Shown in pieces: positions 12,685 through 34,900 of a stretch of 64,000 bases of DNA. The translations under genes were made by a program, and so were the position numbers. Positions within the stretch are counted from its first letter, which is position 1, and each line of letters starts with the position of its first letter. The stretch is from Mercenaria mercenaria (taxonomy: Eukaryota > Mollusca > Bivalvia > Venerida > Veneridae). Location of the stretch: assembly GCF_021730395.1 (NCBI RefSeq), contig NC_069361.1, positions 79,431,001-79,495,000 on the forward strand. Direction: 5' to 3'. The notes beneath the pieces were generated by a model. It did no database searches. It worked only from the letters and a program-made list of their open reading frames with translations, and had not been told where the DNA came from.

Positions 12685-13262
12685 GAGAAATAGCAAGAGG
12701 GCCAAGCTGACCACTCATCACTCACCTGAGTTTCACAGCTCAGACACCAGTAACTAGCACATTTTTGCCAAAGTACTTTGAAAACTGGCCTGCAGAATCA
12801 AATGAGAAGATTTTCAAAGTTTTCTATATTTCTGTAACATTACAAATGTATTTCAAAACTGGATCAGTGGTTTAAGAGATGGCGTCTGAAAATTATTCTA
12901 GCTCTGACAGATATGTTTTTTTTAACCATTGAAATAATATGAACTGGTAACCAAGGGACATTTCTGTGACATTATTTCAAAATCAGATACTGTTTGAAGA
13001 TTTTTTTTTGTATTTAGCTCTGGCAGCCATGTGTTTTTATTTTTTTTTGACAAATCTGAATAATTTGATCAAACTTTGTAAATTGTCACACAAGGATCAT
13101 TCATGTGAATATCATTTCAAAACTGGGCCAGCAGTTTGACAACAAGATTCTTTAAATTTCTAATAATTACATACTAATGTAATAAACAATAGACAGAGGA
13201 TGTTAGATGGACAGTGAATGATCACAACAGCTCACCCAAATAGCTTGCTGCTCAGGTGAGCT
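12685..13262 (+). mobile_element. HINE/pearl-like element with two core units (H1)
   Basis: The start AGCAAGAGGGCCAAGCTGAC is followed by a subterminal CACTCACCTGAG. The end has AGCTCACC...GGTGAGCT as hairpin arms, the complement of that subterminal repeat. Inside are two or three imperfect units of about 150 bp, each with AGCTCTGRCAG, a T-run and a CATTTCAAAAYTGG phrase. The last bases are CTAC rather than CTAA. Confidence 0.6.
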
Positions 13263-13517
13263 ACAAACATGCACTTATAACAGCATACAAATAAAGTCCC
13301 CAAAAAGATCACGAAAGCACTAACAAGCTTAAATCAAACAGAACAATGACTCTGCAACTATCCAATCATGTCAGTTTTCTTATAGAAGTACCAAAGAAAC
13401 TTCACAACATAGAGAAAATTGTGCCATTTTCATTATTAAAAGACCAAAATGAAAAGTTCAGTGTGACACAGAAATCTGCAGAGTATAATTAAGTCTTTAA
13501 CTTATGCCAGAATTAAG

Positions 13518-13684
13518 AAATAATAAATATGTCCCTATATTTTATCAGTTAATAAAATATGAGCAGGGGTTTGGATGCGTTATTATTAAATAGAGTGCAT
13601 AGCACGAGTGATTTAAGTATTCGCATCCAAACAACTGCCCATATTTTATTAAATGATAAAATTATTGGCACATATTTATTATTT
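13518..13684. mobile_element. foldback MITE
   Basis: Long inverted arms: AAATAATAAATATGT...GGTTTGGATGCG on the left (13,518-13,580) and CGCATCCAAAC...CACATATTTATTATTT on the right (13,622-13,684). The loop is about 40 bp and there is no coding content. The arms have diverged only mildly. Confidence 0.75.
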
Positions 13685-14075
13685 CGATTCTAACTATGCG
13701 AATTCTTCGCATTTTATAGCACCACATTTTAGCTCTATATGTCATGTAATTCGGCAGGCCATATGCTGTTATAAACACCTCCCCATAATTGGAAAGCATT
13801 GCATAACAGAATTTTCCTACATTCAATAAATTTTGATTCAAGTATTAAGTAGTTACTGCTGTGAAAATATTATATTCAATAAGATCTAAGGTCTGATACA
13901 GAAATCAGAAGTAAATACTGTATTCAAAGTTTATGTAGTCTATGCAGTCAAATTAGTACACGTCACTTATGATGACACTGCAATATACACACCAGAACAT
14001 TGCGGCATATAAACTACATAAACACTGGAATCTGGAAGAGTGCCCAGAACATGGATTATAAGTTATTTACTGATA

Positions 14076-14250
14076 TTATATACCCTTCTCAAACGCGCTC
14101 ATTTGATTGGTCGAAATGAGGGCACGCGCGGGTCCACAAAAAGCGATATTGACCTGTAAAAGTGATAATGACTCTTGTGATATCACTTTTTCTTATATGT
14201 ATGAAATATGGGCCAGTCAAATGAATGCATTTGAGAAGGGCATATAATAT
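14076..14250. mobile_element. MITE with CCCTTCTCAAA ends
   Basis: The left end TTATATACCCTTCTCAAA matches the inverted right end TTTGAGAAGGGCATATAA. The interior holds GATATTGACC and GATATCACTTTTTC phrases. It lies directly beside a second foldback at 14,257. Confidence 0.7.
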
Positions 14251-14256
14251 AACAAT

Positions 14257-14420
14257 TATAGACTTATGTTAACATGAGGTCAATATGTGTTTTTACGGAC
14301 CTATAAAAATGTGTTTTTACGGACCTATAAAAATGATATTGACCGAGGAGGACTGCGTCCTTGGTCAATATCATTTTACAGGTCAGTAAAAACACATATT
14401 GACCTCAACATAAGTCAATA
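14257..14420. mobile_element. foldback element with GGTCAATAT arms
   Basis: TATAGACTTATGTT...GAGGTCAATATGTGTTTTTA on the left pairs with TAAAAACACATATTGACCTC...AACATAAGTCAATA on the right. The centre is a near-perfect stem around CGAGGAGGACTGCGTCCTTG. One 25-bp piece of the left arm (GTGTTTTTACGGACCTATAA) is duplicated in tandem, so the arms are unequal. Confidence 0.75.
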
Positions 14421-15436
14421 GCTGTATATTATATAGTAGAATCTATTTGACATTTGTGATGCCTACAACACAGATGACCAGATATAGATTCACTGGTGTT
14501 GAACTGGAAACTTAACCGACTGAAACATTTTCTTACGATAACAATATAAACAAATAGATTTATCAGAAAAATTGATGTACTTTTCATTGCTACTAGATCT
14601 ACTTAGCATTGAAAAAGTCAAGTATTTAGTTGGCATATAACGGAAGCAGAGTAGAATCTCACAGTCGTGTTACAATCGTAGGGTGGAACGGAACAGCTAT
14701 ATATTTTATCATAGATTCATGTATAGGCGATTTCACTATATGTTTATATAGTGATTGCTGCTGATCATGTTAGAATTTACTTTATGACATAATTGGGAGT
14801 TCTTAAACACTCTTTAAAAATGAAAACTAACAATATTAAACATCCAACATAAAATTGTTATCAAATTTGTTCGTAAGAGTTGTTTCCAATGGAAAAAAAA
14901 ACAATGGTTTTCATACAAATATATAAAGAACAACATAAATGATATTAAAAACAAGTAAGTCTACATATTTAAACATTTTCACAATTCAGAATGAAACAAT
15001 TCCCAAGTAAAAATGTCAGTGTTTATACTATTATTTCACTGATTTACAGCATGACCTATCCTTAGTTTTTGGAAGAAAGAACAGTAATATAGCTCTGTAA
15101 ATCTTGAATTCATGTACCAGTCTGGTCTAATAACTCACCATGCCATTGGTCCAATCTATGGTTCCGAAACAACCAATCAAATGATTGAATTCTAAGACTG
15201 GTTCCCAGTTTTCTGACATTAACCAAACAAAATGAAATTAGTTGAACATAAAAATGCAAACATTACCATGACAACAGCTTAACATAAAACAATATCAAAC
15301 AGTCTTATGTCTCACACTGGAATGTGGAAATACTTAAAAATAATCATCACACAATACAGCTAATTCTAGCACATAAATAAATAAATAAAATATTAACAAC
15401 ATTATATTTTAAACCCAAAGTTATAGCTTAGCAAGC

Positions 15437-15653
15437 AGCTTGACCTTTAGCCTGCTGGCAGCAAGTGATTCTGCCTTTGCAACCAGGGCAGACCAAGACC
15501 AGCCTGCACATCCATGCAGTATGATCATGGTCTACACTGTTCGCTATTCAGTCAGTAAATTTTCAGTGAACACCCCTTTGCATAATAAATGGCACTGCCC
15601 AAATTGAATGATAGACCGTTCCATTTTACAAACTTAGCAGGGTAAGGGTTAAG
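15437..15653. mobile_element. MITE family R, copy 1
   Basis: Shares its whole interior with copies at 34,092 and 53,525: GCCTTTGCAACCAGGGCAGA, CAGCCTGCACATCCATGCAG, CACTGTTCGCTATTCAGTCA, AATAAATGGCACTGCCCAAA and TTAGCAGGGTAAGGGTTAAG. The right end AAGGGTTAA mirrors the TTAACCCTT start of copy 3, so these are short terminal inverted repeats. The left end of this copy is worn. Confidence 0.75.
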
Positions 15654-16142
15654 CAATTGATTTCTTTAAGAGGGCACATTTTCAAGTATCCGATTAACCT
15701 TCATTAAGGAGCACCACCACTGCACCCCCACCCACTGCCCCTGCAAAAAGACGCTAATTCTATTTCCTCCATTTGTGGTTGATGGAGACAACTGTTTTAC
15801 TGTAAAACAATGAAAATGCCCAAATCATATAGAGACAAACAAAAATCTCAACATTATAAAACACAGATCTATGCTAAACTAACCTTAAAATGACATCACA
15901 ATGTTCTATACATGTACAAAATGGTTTTGCATACACTCTAACAGAAAATACCCACAAACATTAACCTATAAACTAATACTTTCTCATTTATGATTCAAAT
16001 ATTTCCATTAATGATTCAATAGTTTCCAACAATGTGTCTCTTGTAAACTTTTCAAAACAAAAGTTGAGTTCATAATTATTGTATATCATAACTGAAACAG
16101 GAAAATATTTTCCTTGATCTTTTGAGCCCGTTTAAGTCACAT

Positions 16143-16520
16143 TTAAGGTAGTTCTGCACATCTGAAAACCCGATGTCTTGGTGTAACATCATTTACCCAG
16201 ATAACATCTCAAAAGTAAGGACACAGACCTACACATTTTATCTGACCATATAATTGACAATATATCTATTTATTACTGTGAAAAGTTTCAATAAAATCTA
16301 CATAAAAGAAAAAAAATATCAGCAGTAATGTCATCAAAAGTGTGATTTTCCTATAAATTCCAATACTGAAAAATTTTCAAATCAATTTAGTGAAAAATCA
16401 AGTAATTGTTCAATGCTCTAGATACAATCTGCAATTAAAAAAAAAAAAAATCAGCATTTTATCAAATTCTACACTGTAGAAAAAAAAACATCTTGATCCG
16501 TCTGTGAAGAACTACCTTAA
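16143..16520. mobile_element. MITE with TTAAGGTAGTTC ends
   Basis: The left end TTAAGGTAGTTCTGCACATC and right end GAAGAACTACCTTAA are inverted copies. The similarity continues inward (CCGATG against CATCTTGATCCG). The interior is AT-rich and non-coding. Confidence 0.7.
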
Positions 16521-17870
16521 TCCAACTTATATCATGCATTCAAATTTAATATTAAACTGTTAGAGAAAAGGACTTAGCAAGCCCAAAAATCTAAACACCT
16601 TGTTTTCCTCCCTATATAACAGGCACACATTAAAGAACAATCAGTTTTAAATCGGGGTGGTTAATATATTAAATGTTAACAGAAAAGATTTAAACAAGAG
16701 AGCATTATAATGATTTTATTGTTGTTGTTTTTTTCTGTATGCTCAGGCACTGTACCTCCACATACATGTAATATCTTTATGTTATTCCCCTTATAACAGA
16801 AAAGTATCAAAACAAAGAGTCATGGTCAGCTTGCAATTTTTTTCAAGAAAGTTCTTCAGAAATGGTTCACTTATCACTGTCAAAAGACACATAAAGCACA
16901 ATGTCACCTTAATGATGAAACAAATGTAACATTATGCTGTACAAAGAATGATAATAATAAATAAATTTGATTCAGTTACAACAGAAATGAGCAATATGTG
17001 GTGGATGAAATTCCCTTCTCTTAATATACAATATGAGGTAATATTTACAATTAACATAATTATGTAGGAATATATTCTATCACTGGATTTCAAACAATTG
17101 TTCTTAACTTGAAGATTCTACCTCACTCTGCAGTAGAGTTTTCAGACAAAACAAACAAATTGAATGTGTAACTCTTACTCCTTTTGGGGACTGAACCAAC
17201 TTCAGTTTTGTGTTTTTTCTGATTAAACAATAATGCTTTCACTCTTGCTGCAGACTTAAAGTTTTATCTAACTGTCTTTTAAAACCTCATAAACTATATA
17301 CATGTTTGTATATATAATTTAATTTTGTCAAACTCTAAAAATTTCATTGAAAGCTTTTTCTCTTAAACAGCTAGATTTGTTTTCTTTAATACAGACAAAC
17401 ATTACTCACTTGAACACTAGTGGCTCAAAAACAGGTGTTCAATTGAAAAATTCATTTGATCCAAAACTGTTTTCCTTATAATTCCTGTACTTTGATTGAA
17501 AGGTACTTTGATCTTACATTGAAATAAACAAATAGCTTCTACATTTCAATTATTTTTGTTGAACGTTCAAATATCAACATTCATTTCATTTCGCTTGAAA
17601 ATTGAAAAAATATTCACTGGTATAATAATAAATGTAATATAACACCACCTGCTTGATCTACTGAAGTCACACATTCTGTTGCTTAATTTCATACAAGCAA
17701 CTCAATGTGAGGCAAAGTGGTCTTTTTGTAATGAAATACTTCTATGTTATCATTTTGATCAAAAACTATAACATGAAACATCCCCTTCTGGTAAGTTCGT
17801 CTTTTCTACTACTAATATTTTAATCCTTTCACATCCTTTTGCATCACATCATCCTATTGTACAATTAAAA

Positions 17871-18323
17871 TCATGTATGGATAACCGTATGTCCGTTTGA
17901 TGTTCCATTTAAAGTTGCTTGCGTAACGGGAATGGATGGAATGACAGTATTCTTTTCTCTTCCGAAAAGTTTCTGATACTTGATGTACACTAACCCTGGC
18001 CACAAATATGCAATACTATGTTTTGGTTCGGCACGCGTGCACGCTAATATCATCATGAAAATTTGTAGATATGGTAATAGAAAGACAAGTAGCCATATCT
18101 GTAATGGAATGTCTGTCAGATGACCCCAAAGTGCCGATAAAATTGTTCGAGATTCTGCATTTCCATTGTTCGTGGAATGATATTTTTGCACATGGTCAAC
18201 TGCAAACTGGTTATAATGCTCGTTGATTTCGAACAAGTAGTAAAAGAAAGAAAATGTGCCACCAAGATATGCGACAACTACTAACCAAGCTACGCGCTGT
18301 CGGAATTTCATTTTATTGATCAT
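17871..18323 (-). CDS. LYSET: LYSET / TMEM251 (lysosomal enzyme trafficking factor)
   Basis: A 150-residue, two-pass membrane protein. The N-terminus KFRQRVAWLVVVAYLGGTFS and the blocks FYYLFEINEHYNQFAVDHVQ and LPYLQIFMMILACTRAEPK match vertebrate LYSET/TMEM251 closely. Hydrophobic segments lie at about residues 11-31 and 73-95; the C-terminus is less conserved. In mammals this Golgi protein keeps the GlcNAc-1-phosphotransferase in place, so that lysosomal enzymes receive mannose-6-phosphate tags. Whether that role holds in a mollusc is inference. The coding region is one exon. An acceptor (TTTATTTCAG) ends at 18,343, only 19 bases upstream of the first ATG, so a 5' non-coding exon must lie upstream, probably before 21.9 kb. 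Translation may start at M1 or at M5 (MKFRQR); M5 fits the human start (MMNFRQR) better. The gene is divergent to ZFPL1. The 3' UTR end was not located. Confidence 0.9.
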   Translation of the reverse strand: MINKMKFRQRVAWLVVVAYLGGTFSFFYYLFEINEHYNQFAVDHVQKYHSTNNGNAESRTILSALWGHLTDIPLQIWLLVFLLPYLQIFMMILACTRAEPKHSIAYLWPGLVYIKYQKLFGREKNTVIPSIPVTQATLNGTSNGHTVIHT

Positions 18324-18342
18324 CTGACTACACTGACATCAC
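18324..18342 (-). other. LYSET: LYSET 5' UTR part of the coding exon, with splice acceptor
   Basis: On the minus strand, TTTATTTCAG is followed by GTGATGTCAGTGTAGTCAG and then the ATG. The pyrimidine-rich acceptor and in-frame upstream stops suggest the coding exon starts at 18,342. Confidence 0.65.
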
Positions 18343-18483
18343 CTGAAATAAAGAACATTTGTGATGTATATGCATATTAAATAGAAGAAAATTACCTGTA
18401 CTTAACAGCTTACATAAAAAGATATCAACTTAAATAATATTAATTTATCGCTTTTAATAAATAACTTTATATTTACATATCAT

Positions 18484-18930
18484 ACCAGATTTATACAGCA
18501 CCCTTTTCATGAGAAACACATTCAAAGGCTCTTAACATAGCACAAAAGCAGCCATTCAGGGCACCAAATTCATCATCTAGTCTACTAGTACAGACATAGA
18601 GCAATCTTACCAGAGGGATAGAACAAGAGAAAGCCCCAAGAGCAGAGAGAAATCTTTTAGATACAGGCCAGTTCAACTAACTTAGCCTAGCTCTTTGTGA
18701 ATAGATAGTAAGTCTTGTTCTTTAACATGCCCAGTGTATAGCACCAATACACACAAAGGGTGACAAAGCTGTCTTTCATGGGAAGTCCGAAGAGCTAGTA
18801 CTGGTCTCTTAGTTAGGTGGGAGACAATAAAGAGCATATCAAAAATTTCCAGTGCCTGGACAGGGATTTGAACCCTGGACCTCTGTATTGGCAGTCAAAT
18901 GAATTACCATAAGACCACTGGGCCACCTAG
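18484..18930 (-). mobile_element. tRNA-derived SINE (~450 bp)
   Basis: Read on the minus strand, the element begins CTAGGTGGCCCAGTGGTCTT, an A-box-like start. A B box (GGTTCAAATCC) lies about 50 bases on, so the first ~80 bases look like a tRNA. The body runs through ACTGGGCATGTTAAAGAAC and AAAGAGCTAGGCTAAGTTAG to an end reading AAAAGGGTGCTGTATAAATC. That tail phrase is typical of long tRNA-headed SINEs. It lies just upstream of the LYSET coding exon, in the same orientation. No clear target duplication was found. Confidence 0.8.
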
Positions 18931-19321
18931 TTTATCAATTCTAATAAATTTGATATCTTGATGTACACAAGGGGATAGTGGAACATTGCATAAACTGAAG
19001 CTTTTATGCCAACCTTAAAAAATATAAAGATACTGCTGAAGAAATTCAAATTGTGAAAACGTCTTTTTCAAATGTTCCTTATTTATGATTTTAAAAATCA
19101 AACCTCACTACAAATGCTTCATTTGTTCAACTTTAAACAGGACGGAGTATAAAACAAATCTTCACAATCATCTAAGTAACATTTCCAACACTTCTGTCAT
19201 GGATTTTCCTGAAAAAATAGAGAAGTTTGCATAGATTTAAATTTTTGAATCATTTATCCCTCATCGTCACTACTGTAAATTTGAACTAGAATCTTAGCTA
19301 AGGGTTGAATTCCTCAATGTC

Positions 19322-19465
19322 AAGAAATTATTAAGCTAGCTGGCATATGGTCATTGGTTCTACAATGGTGCCCATACCACATGTAATGCATGGATTAGCA
19401 GATATGCACTTAAACTTGTGGTCAGGCAGGACAAACTCTGGGCCCCATATGACATTTTCTTTTGT
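19322..19465 (+). mobile_element. degenerate copy of the 8,189 SINE-like element
   Basis: Several anchors match the copy at 8,189 in order: AGCTGGCATA...GGTTCTAC, GGTGCCC, ATGCA, a GGGCCCCATATGAC stretch. The ends are gone. It is clearly older than the 8,189 copy. Confidence 0.55.
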
Positions 19466-20910
19466 ATTTTCTGTAATTATAGATGAACTTTAATTATACC
19501 ATTATGGTATACTTTCGTAATACTTATGATTTATTTGAATTAGACATCAAACTTTATGTCAGAAAAATACTGGTAAGCATAAGGGACAACATCAGTTATA
19601 TCTGTACTGACAACCAAATGGCATATTAGACACAATGGGGAATAAATCTAATAATCAGAACCCAAAGTACCTGTGCATCTGAGGTCTTCCTGCCTAATCA
19701 AAAGGTGATTTGCTTTCTCAAAAAAGTCATTCTCTGCATAAAACTGTAAATATTTAGCAGTAAGGTATCATAAGATTCCTCATGTACAATCATACTTTTA
19801 TTTATTTATTTTTTTTTTTTTTAATGGTACCCGATACAATCATGTCATGTTACCTATAATATGAAATAATGCCAATTCCCTGTAATTATGATTAGGCACA
19901 CTTTAAACAGACTACAGGTCTAAATCAATCATTACAGAATCCAGTTAAATCCATGGTAGTGTTTTTTTCCCCAGTAAGACTGACACACAACAATACAATA
20001 CAAAAGAAATTTATGACAATGAGACACAATGAGCAACACTACATCACAAAGAGCCAACAGTGTGACTTGACATACAATGTCGATTTTTCGAATCGTACTA
20101 TTATTTTTAGTACATTGCAATTTTGTATCATATATTTTATGTTGCTTTGTCAAATGTTATATCACATTCTGTCTGTACTGTAGTGTTGGGTTATCATATG
20201 TTGCTTTGCACTGTTGTAATATTGTTACTTTGTGTTACATTGCCTCAATGTCATGTTAAAGAAACGGAACAATACATCTGACACTTACTGCATTACTTAT
20301 AGGTTATTAGATTTGTATCGAGAAATATGCATGAGTTCTGCAGCGGAAATATTGCGCGATTTTAGGAGTGCAATATTATTCCGCGAAAGAACAAGTTACC
20401 TACGCATTTTAACTTAAAATTATTAGATAATTAATACAGTTTGCTTTTAAGCCTGTGTGAAATTGAAAATATCGTCATAAAAGAACTTTTAAATGCAACG
20501 ACATACATGAAACTGATGTCACAAATGACGGCAAACTCCTGATATGAAATTTGAACATCAATATGGAAAAATATTGACGTTTCAGGTTCCACTGAAACTT
20601 AACGGAGTTATGAAATGAGTAATAGCAACTACATGGTCACACAACATGACAATGCAACACAACTCTGTGGTAATGGACGGACACTGCTGTGACAGAACAT
20701 AACAACAACAATACAAAGACACCTGTGACTTCCTGCATCTACTGGTGTAATTGTGAGTGTTGCAAGATATATTCTTCAATTACATTAAACTTAGCACAGG
20801 GTGCCTTTTAATATCTGGACATTCAATATCTCCTTGTATCAGTTATATAACATAATTTATTATGTCAAAATCGTAAACTTTTTCAGTAAGACGTTCATTT
20901 ATATATAAAG

Positions 20911-21518
20911 CAGTGGCTAAGGGTCCGCCAACCACACCTTTAGACTCCAGTTACTGGCCCTATAGACAACCAATATAGACTGTCTAGAGGTCTGGTTATA
21001 TCACCACTAAATCTGCATGAAGAGAGGAGACTATAATTTATCTATTAAAAACAGATGAAAAATATATTCTCCTTTTTTGTGGTCTTTATTATATTTGCAA
21101 CTGGAAAAAGAAGTATTTATAATCTTTTAATCCTGAGAAAAACACAATCGAGAATTCAATAAATTATTAATAGAATTTAGCCATTTGTTTGCCTTAAAGG
21201 AATATTTTATCAATTTTGCGTTTTTCTTAAGACTGAAGGATTAAAATAATAAACTTATGCTTTTTTGTATAAATTTAATTCTTTGATTGTGCTAAAAATT
21301 TGATGAAGATGATGAGTCACTGCTAGATTTTCATATTAAATATGTTTCCAACCCCGATTGAAAGCTATCAATATAAAATAACATTTACACACTGTATTAA
21401 CAGAAACTTTATGACAACTTATTATACCTTTTCTCTGGCAATTCCCATACATGTATATTGATCACTGAACCTCTTGACTAAGGTTCTAGAGGCCCAGTTA
21501 CGGGACCCTTAGCCACTT
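20911..21518. mobile_element. TIR element between LYSET and ZFPL1
   Basis: AGTGGCTAAGGGTCC at 20,912-20,926 reappears as GGACCCTTAGCCACT at 21,504-21,518. Weaker inverted similarity continues inward (CTCCAGTTACTGGCCC against GGCCCAGTTACGGGACC). Left of the repeat the sequence reads CAGTGG, a hAT-like start, but no 8-bp duplication is visible. No coding capacity. Confidence 0.55.
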
Positions 21519-21879
21519 CCTATCTTGCAATGTCATGTCACATCGTCATGTGTGAGGCATCCACTTTCACATGCCCAAGACAATACACCATGGCCTCAAT
21601 CAGATTCTGTATAATCAAGGCTTTTTTCATGACTTATGATCATGCTTTGTCTACCTGAACACTAACTGACATTCTGTTCTGCAATATATGCATAAATGAA
21701 ACTTACTGATTCATGTAAAGAATGACAGTCCTGCCATTCTATTTTGATGCGTCATGGAAAAAGGAAACAAGAACTAACAGAATTCTTCTTGCTAATTGAA
21801 TTTTACTGTTTCATTGTAAATGCGTTTACTAATTGCCACAAGACATATAGGTCACGTAAATAGCCGATTGATCCAAATG

Positions 21880-31974
<10,095 letters not shown>

Positions 31975-33837
31975 TCTAGGATAAAGGAATATGCTATTCT
32001 TTTTGGGGGAAATTGAAAGTGTTGGCTGGCATTATGTGGCACAATAAGGGCAGGAATCTCCAAAGAGTTTAAGTGAGAAGAAGTTATCTATGTCTATTAC
32101 TTCTTGTGAAACAAGTTCCACTGTTGCTTTATGTGTTAGATGCTGGTAACATGTTGTTGCACTACATGAATAGTTCTCAGAGAAGTGATATATTATATAC
32201 TTATTGAATGACTTGCGGGGCAATAGTTTGACTATTGTCTGATGTCAGAAATGAATTTTCAGTTTTTTCTTCAAGTTTTAACTTCAGCCCAGTAAAATTT
32301 AGTTCGGAACTAGAGGCTGGTCAGTGGCACAGACAGTGGACCGGCAATTTATACAAGGGATCATGTGATTGTTCCTGCGTGTGCAAGTATTCGTTAAAGA
32401 CATTGTTATAATTGCTCATTAAGTCTCCTGTTAGAGGCATATCCAAGGGCTAGTGCACATAATTTAAATGATTATATCTGTACTGTAATATGATCAGGTT
32501 TTAAAACGTTCCAGAAAAGGTTGACAAAAAATGCTGCAGATGTTTAGATACATACAATATGTATGCCATTTCATTAATATGTGAAGAAAGTACTTCTGAA
32601 AACTGTGCTTGTGCATGTAGCTTTCCCAGCATAGATAATAGAGCATTATGTGCTAATCACAGAGTAGTTTTTATTCATTCTTTTTCTTTGTTATTCATGC
32701 ACAAGAAAAAAAGGAAAATTACGAGAAAGAACCATATCAGATACACAACATACCAAGTAAATACAAGTATATACATTGATTTAACTTTTGTTTGTAATCA
32801 AGCTTATAAAGATATAAATCTATACTTGCTTACATAGTATCAGACATTTACAATTCATGTTATTACTTTGGGCGTATCTTCAAGCGGGTAAATATCTAGA
32901 ATTACCTATTTTATTTTTGAGCTGTGTCAGTGTCATTCCAATACAGATATGTTTCAGTTGTTTATCATATTGCATATTGGGATTGTATCGAAGTTAACAG
33001 TAGTGTGTGGAATAATGAATACAGAGTGCAGCAATACTGTGAAATTGTTTATATTCGTGGATTTTATTTTTCAGTCAATCAGTGAAAAAATATTGCAACA
33101 AACAAGTAAAATTAAGCAGCTGAGGTCACAGTCACAAAATTGTATGATTACAAAACTGAATAATTTCACAGTTACTGTAATGAAAAAAGTAGTCGCGAGT
33201 CAAACAGTGTCACAATCTGTTGGAGTTCTGATAGGACACTTAAGGACTTTTGGTGCTTTTTCTCCCTCTACAAATTATAGATTGCTAGCTTATGTAACAG
33301 CTTTAACCATTAGAAGCATATACACATTGCATTCCACATGTTATAGTGTTCATTTTAGGGTGATGTATGGCGCACCTTTATAAACCCGTGTTGTACAAGA
33401 AACTCAGTTATTTTGCAAATACCTGCACATATGTTTAAACAGAAAATGAAGCAAACTATTTTACTAACATATGGTAGACTTTAAAGATACATGCATAATA
33501 TTCACTGTTTATAAGTATGTGAAAATGTGGCAGAAATGTTTTAAACTGTGCTAATTTTCACAAAATATTCAAGGAATGAATGTGCAATTTGAATAAGATG
33601 TGTTATTTTGTTTTAGAAAATTGATGAGGATAGTTATGTTGCTTTTAAAATATTTTGTTTATTGGCAGCTACACTGAACTTGAAAATATTATTGCCTTAG
33701 CCTGTGTAATGTATTCAGGTCACAACAATTTTCAAGAAATATTACCTAATAATGCTAGATTATTTTCATATCTATTAAAATCTCTTAATTGACACTTCTG
33801 TCTTATTCATTAAATTTCACAAGGGTTAAACCCTTAT

Positions 33838-34310
33838 TTTTAGCTCTACTGTGCAAAGTATTGGAAAGCTAACCTACTTCCTCTTGTGTTGTCATCTGTA
33901 TCCACAGCTTTCAGTTTCACTTTATCTCTGTTATTACTTGATTGATTTGCTTTAGACTTAAAATAGTTGTTCCTTATCATCATTTAACACAAGGGCCACA
34001 ACTGTTGCTCCAGTATTTCCTGAATTATGCCCATATTAACGCATTTTCACTCTTTTATTTATAACTAATCTACTAAACTTCCAAATCAACACCCACATCC
34101 ATGCAGGCTGATCTTGGTCTGCACTGTTGCTATTCAGTCTGTAAATTTTTAGTGAGCTCCTTTTCGAATAATAAATGGTACTGCCCAAATTAAATGACAG
34201 ACCAGTCCATTTTAGAAATTTAGCAGGCTTAAGGTTTAATGAAAGAGAGGAGTCAAGTCTATTTTTTGTTTGTACTGGTATTTGTCTTATTTTTAACATT
34301 ATATTTTTTT
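33838..34310 (-). mobile_element. remnant of a tandem-core element in the ZFPL1 3' UTR
   Basis: It starts TTTTTAGCTCTACTGTGCAA, a worn form of the 31,041 hairpin end in the same (minus) orientation. It continues with TCTCTGTTATTACT, ACACAAGGGCCACAACT and CAGTATTTCCTGAATTATGC phrases of the 24,880-26,960 core. A family R MITE interrupts it at 34,092. Confidence 0.55.
34092..34238. mobile_element. MITE family R, copy 2 (left-truncated)
   Basis: CACATCCATGCAGGCTGATC, CACTGTTGCTATTCAGTCTG, AATAAATGGTACTGCCCAAA and TTAGCAGGCTTAAGG match copies at 15,437 and 53,525. The left third is missing. Confidence 0.7.
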
Positions 34311-34875
34311 CAGCTGTTTTCTGTTGTTAACACTGTCATCAATTATTGTTAAAAGGTGTCTAAATTGCATTTGTGTTGAAGGTGTAATTGTTTAAGGGAC
34401 ATGCCTCTGGGTCAGTGTCAGTATACCAACAAATTTATAGTAGCAGTTAAATTGAAACAGATATTAGAGATTAAAAATGACAAACCAGACTTACTTTATA
34501 TGATAGATATATTTTAATGTGTATGATACTAGATACTTCTCAATTCCTTCTATTTTACACAAATTTCCATAGAGTGACTATTATCCGCTTTTGAGAGTTG
34601 TCTTCATTTTATTGACTGAAAGAGTGTTAAAGAAAATTAGAGAGAGAAAAACCCTAATTGGTACAGAACCAGTTGATAATTTCTTTCTATTGCATAAAAA
34701 CTGAAGTAAGCATTTTCTGAATTTGAAAACAAATTGACATAGATCTAGAGTCATGCAGCTTTAAATGTTAACACGTGGACCTTCATCTTTAGATTCTGTA
34801 TGTAATGTTAATGCTGAAAATCTGGGAACATGTTGCAGTAAATATTATTTATCTAATGTAAATACTGTTAATGAG

Positions 34876-34881
34876 AATAAA
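34876..34881 (+). promoter_or_regulatory. candidate ZFPL1 poly(A) signal
   Basis: AATAAA followed by T-rich and GT-rich sequence (TTTGTTTGTGTTTTTTGAG) within 40 bases, the usual downstream element pattern. Confidence 0.45.
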
Positions 34882-34900
34882 CGTAAAAATTTACTAAAAT

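Larger units (their letters stand above)
31975..34900 (+). other. ZFPL1: ZFPL1 3' UTR (probable extent)
   Basis: No splice-linked coding exon follows the stop codon. A canonical AATAAA at 34,876-34,881 is a plausible end, giving a 3' UTR of about 2.9 kb. It includes an element remnant (33,840-34,300) with a family R MITE inside it. ORFs here (up to 144 codons) show no domain and are taken as chance. Earlier poly(A) sites cannot be excluded. Confidence 0.5.

Noticed and set aside
18850-18930. tRNA gene on the minus strand
   Set aside because: A and B boxes are present, but the acceptor stem does not pair and the sequence continues into a 450-bp SINE body.
20399-20406. Minus-strand splice donor (GTAG|GTAACT) as the end of a LYSET first exon
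   Set aside because: The motif fits, but nothing else marks an exon there, so the first exon is left unplaced.
19932-20417. Several overlapping ORFs on both strands near 20 kb
   Set aside because: Compositionally simple (ACAATA/TGTTAC-rich). No conserved motif and no support as a LYSET 5' exon.
32949-33383. 144-codon plus-strand ORF in the ZFPL1 3' UTR region
   Set aside because: No domain, biased AT-driven composition, no splice partners, and it lies between the ZFPL1 stop and a poly(A) signal.
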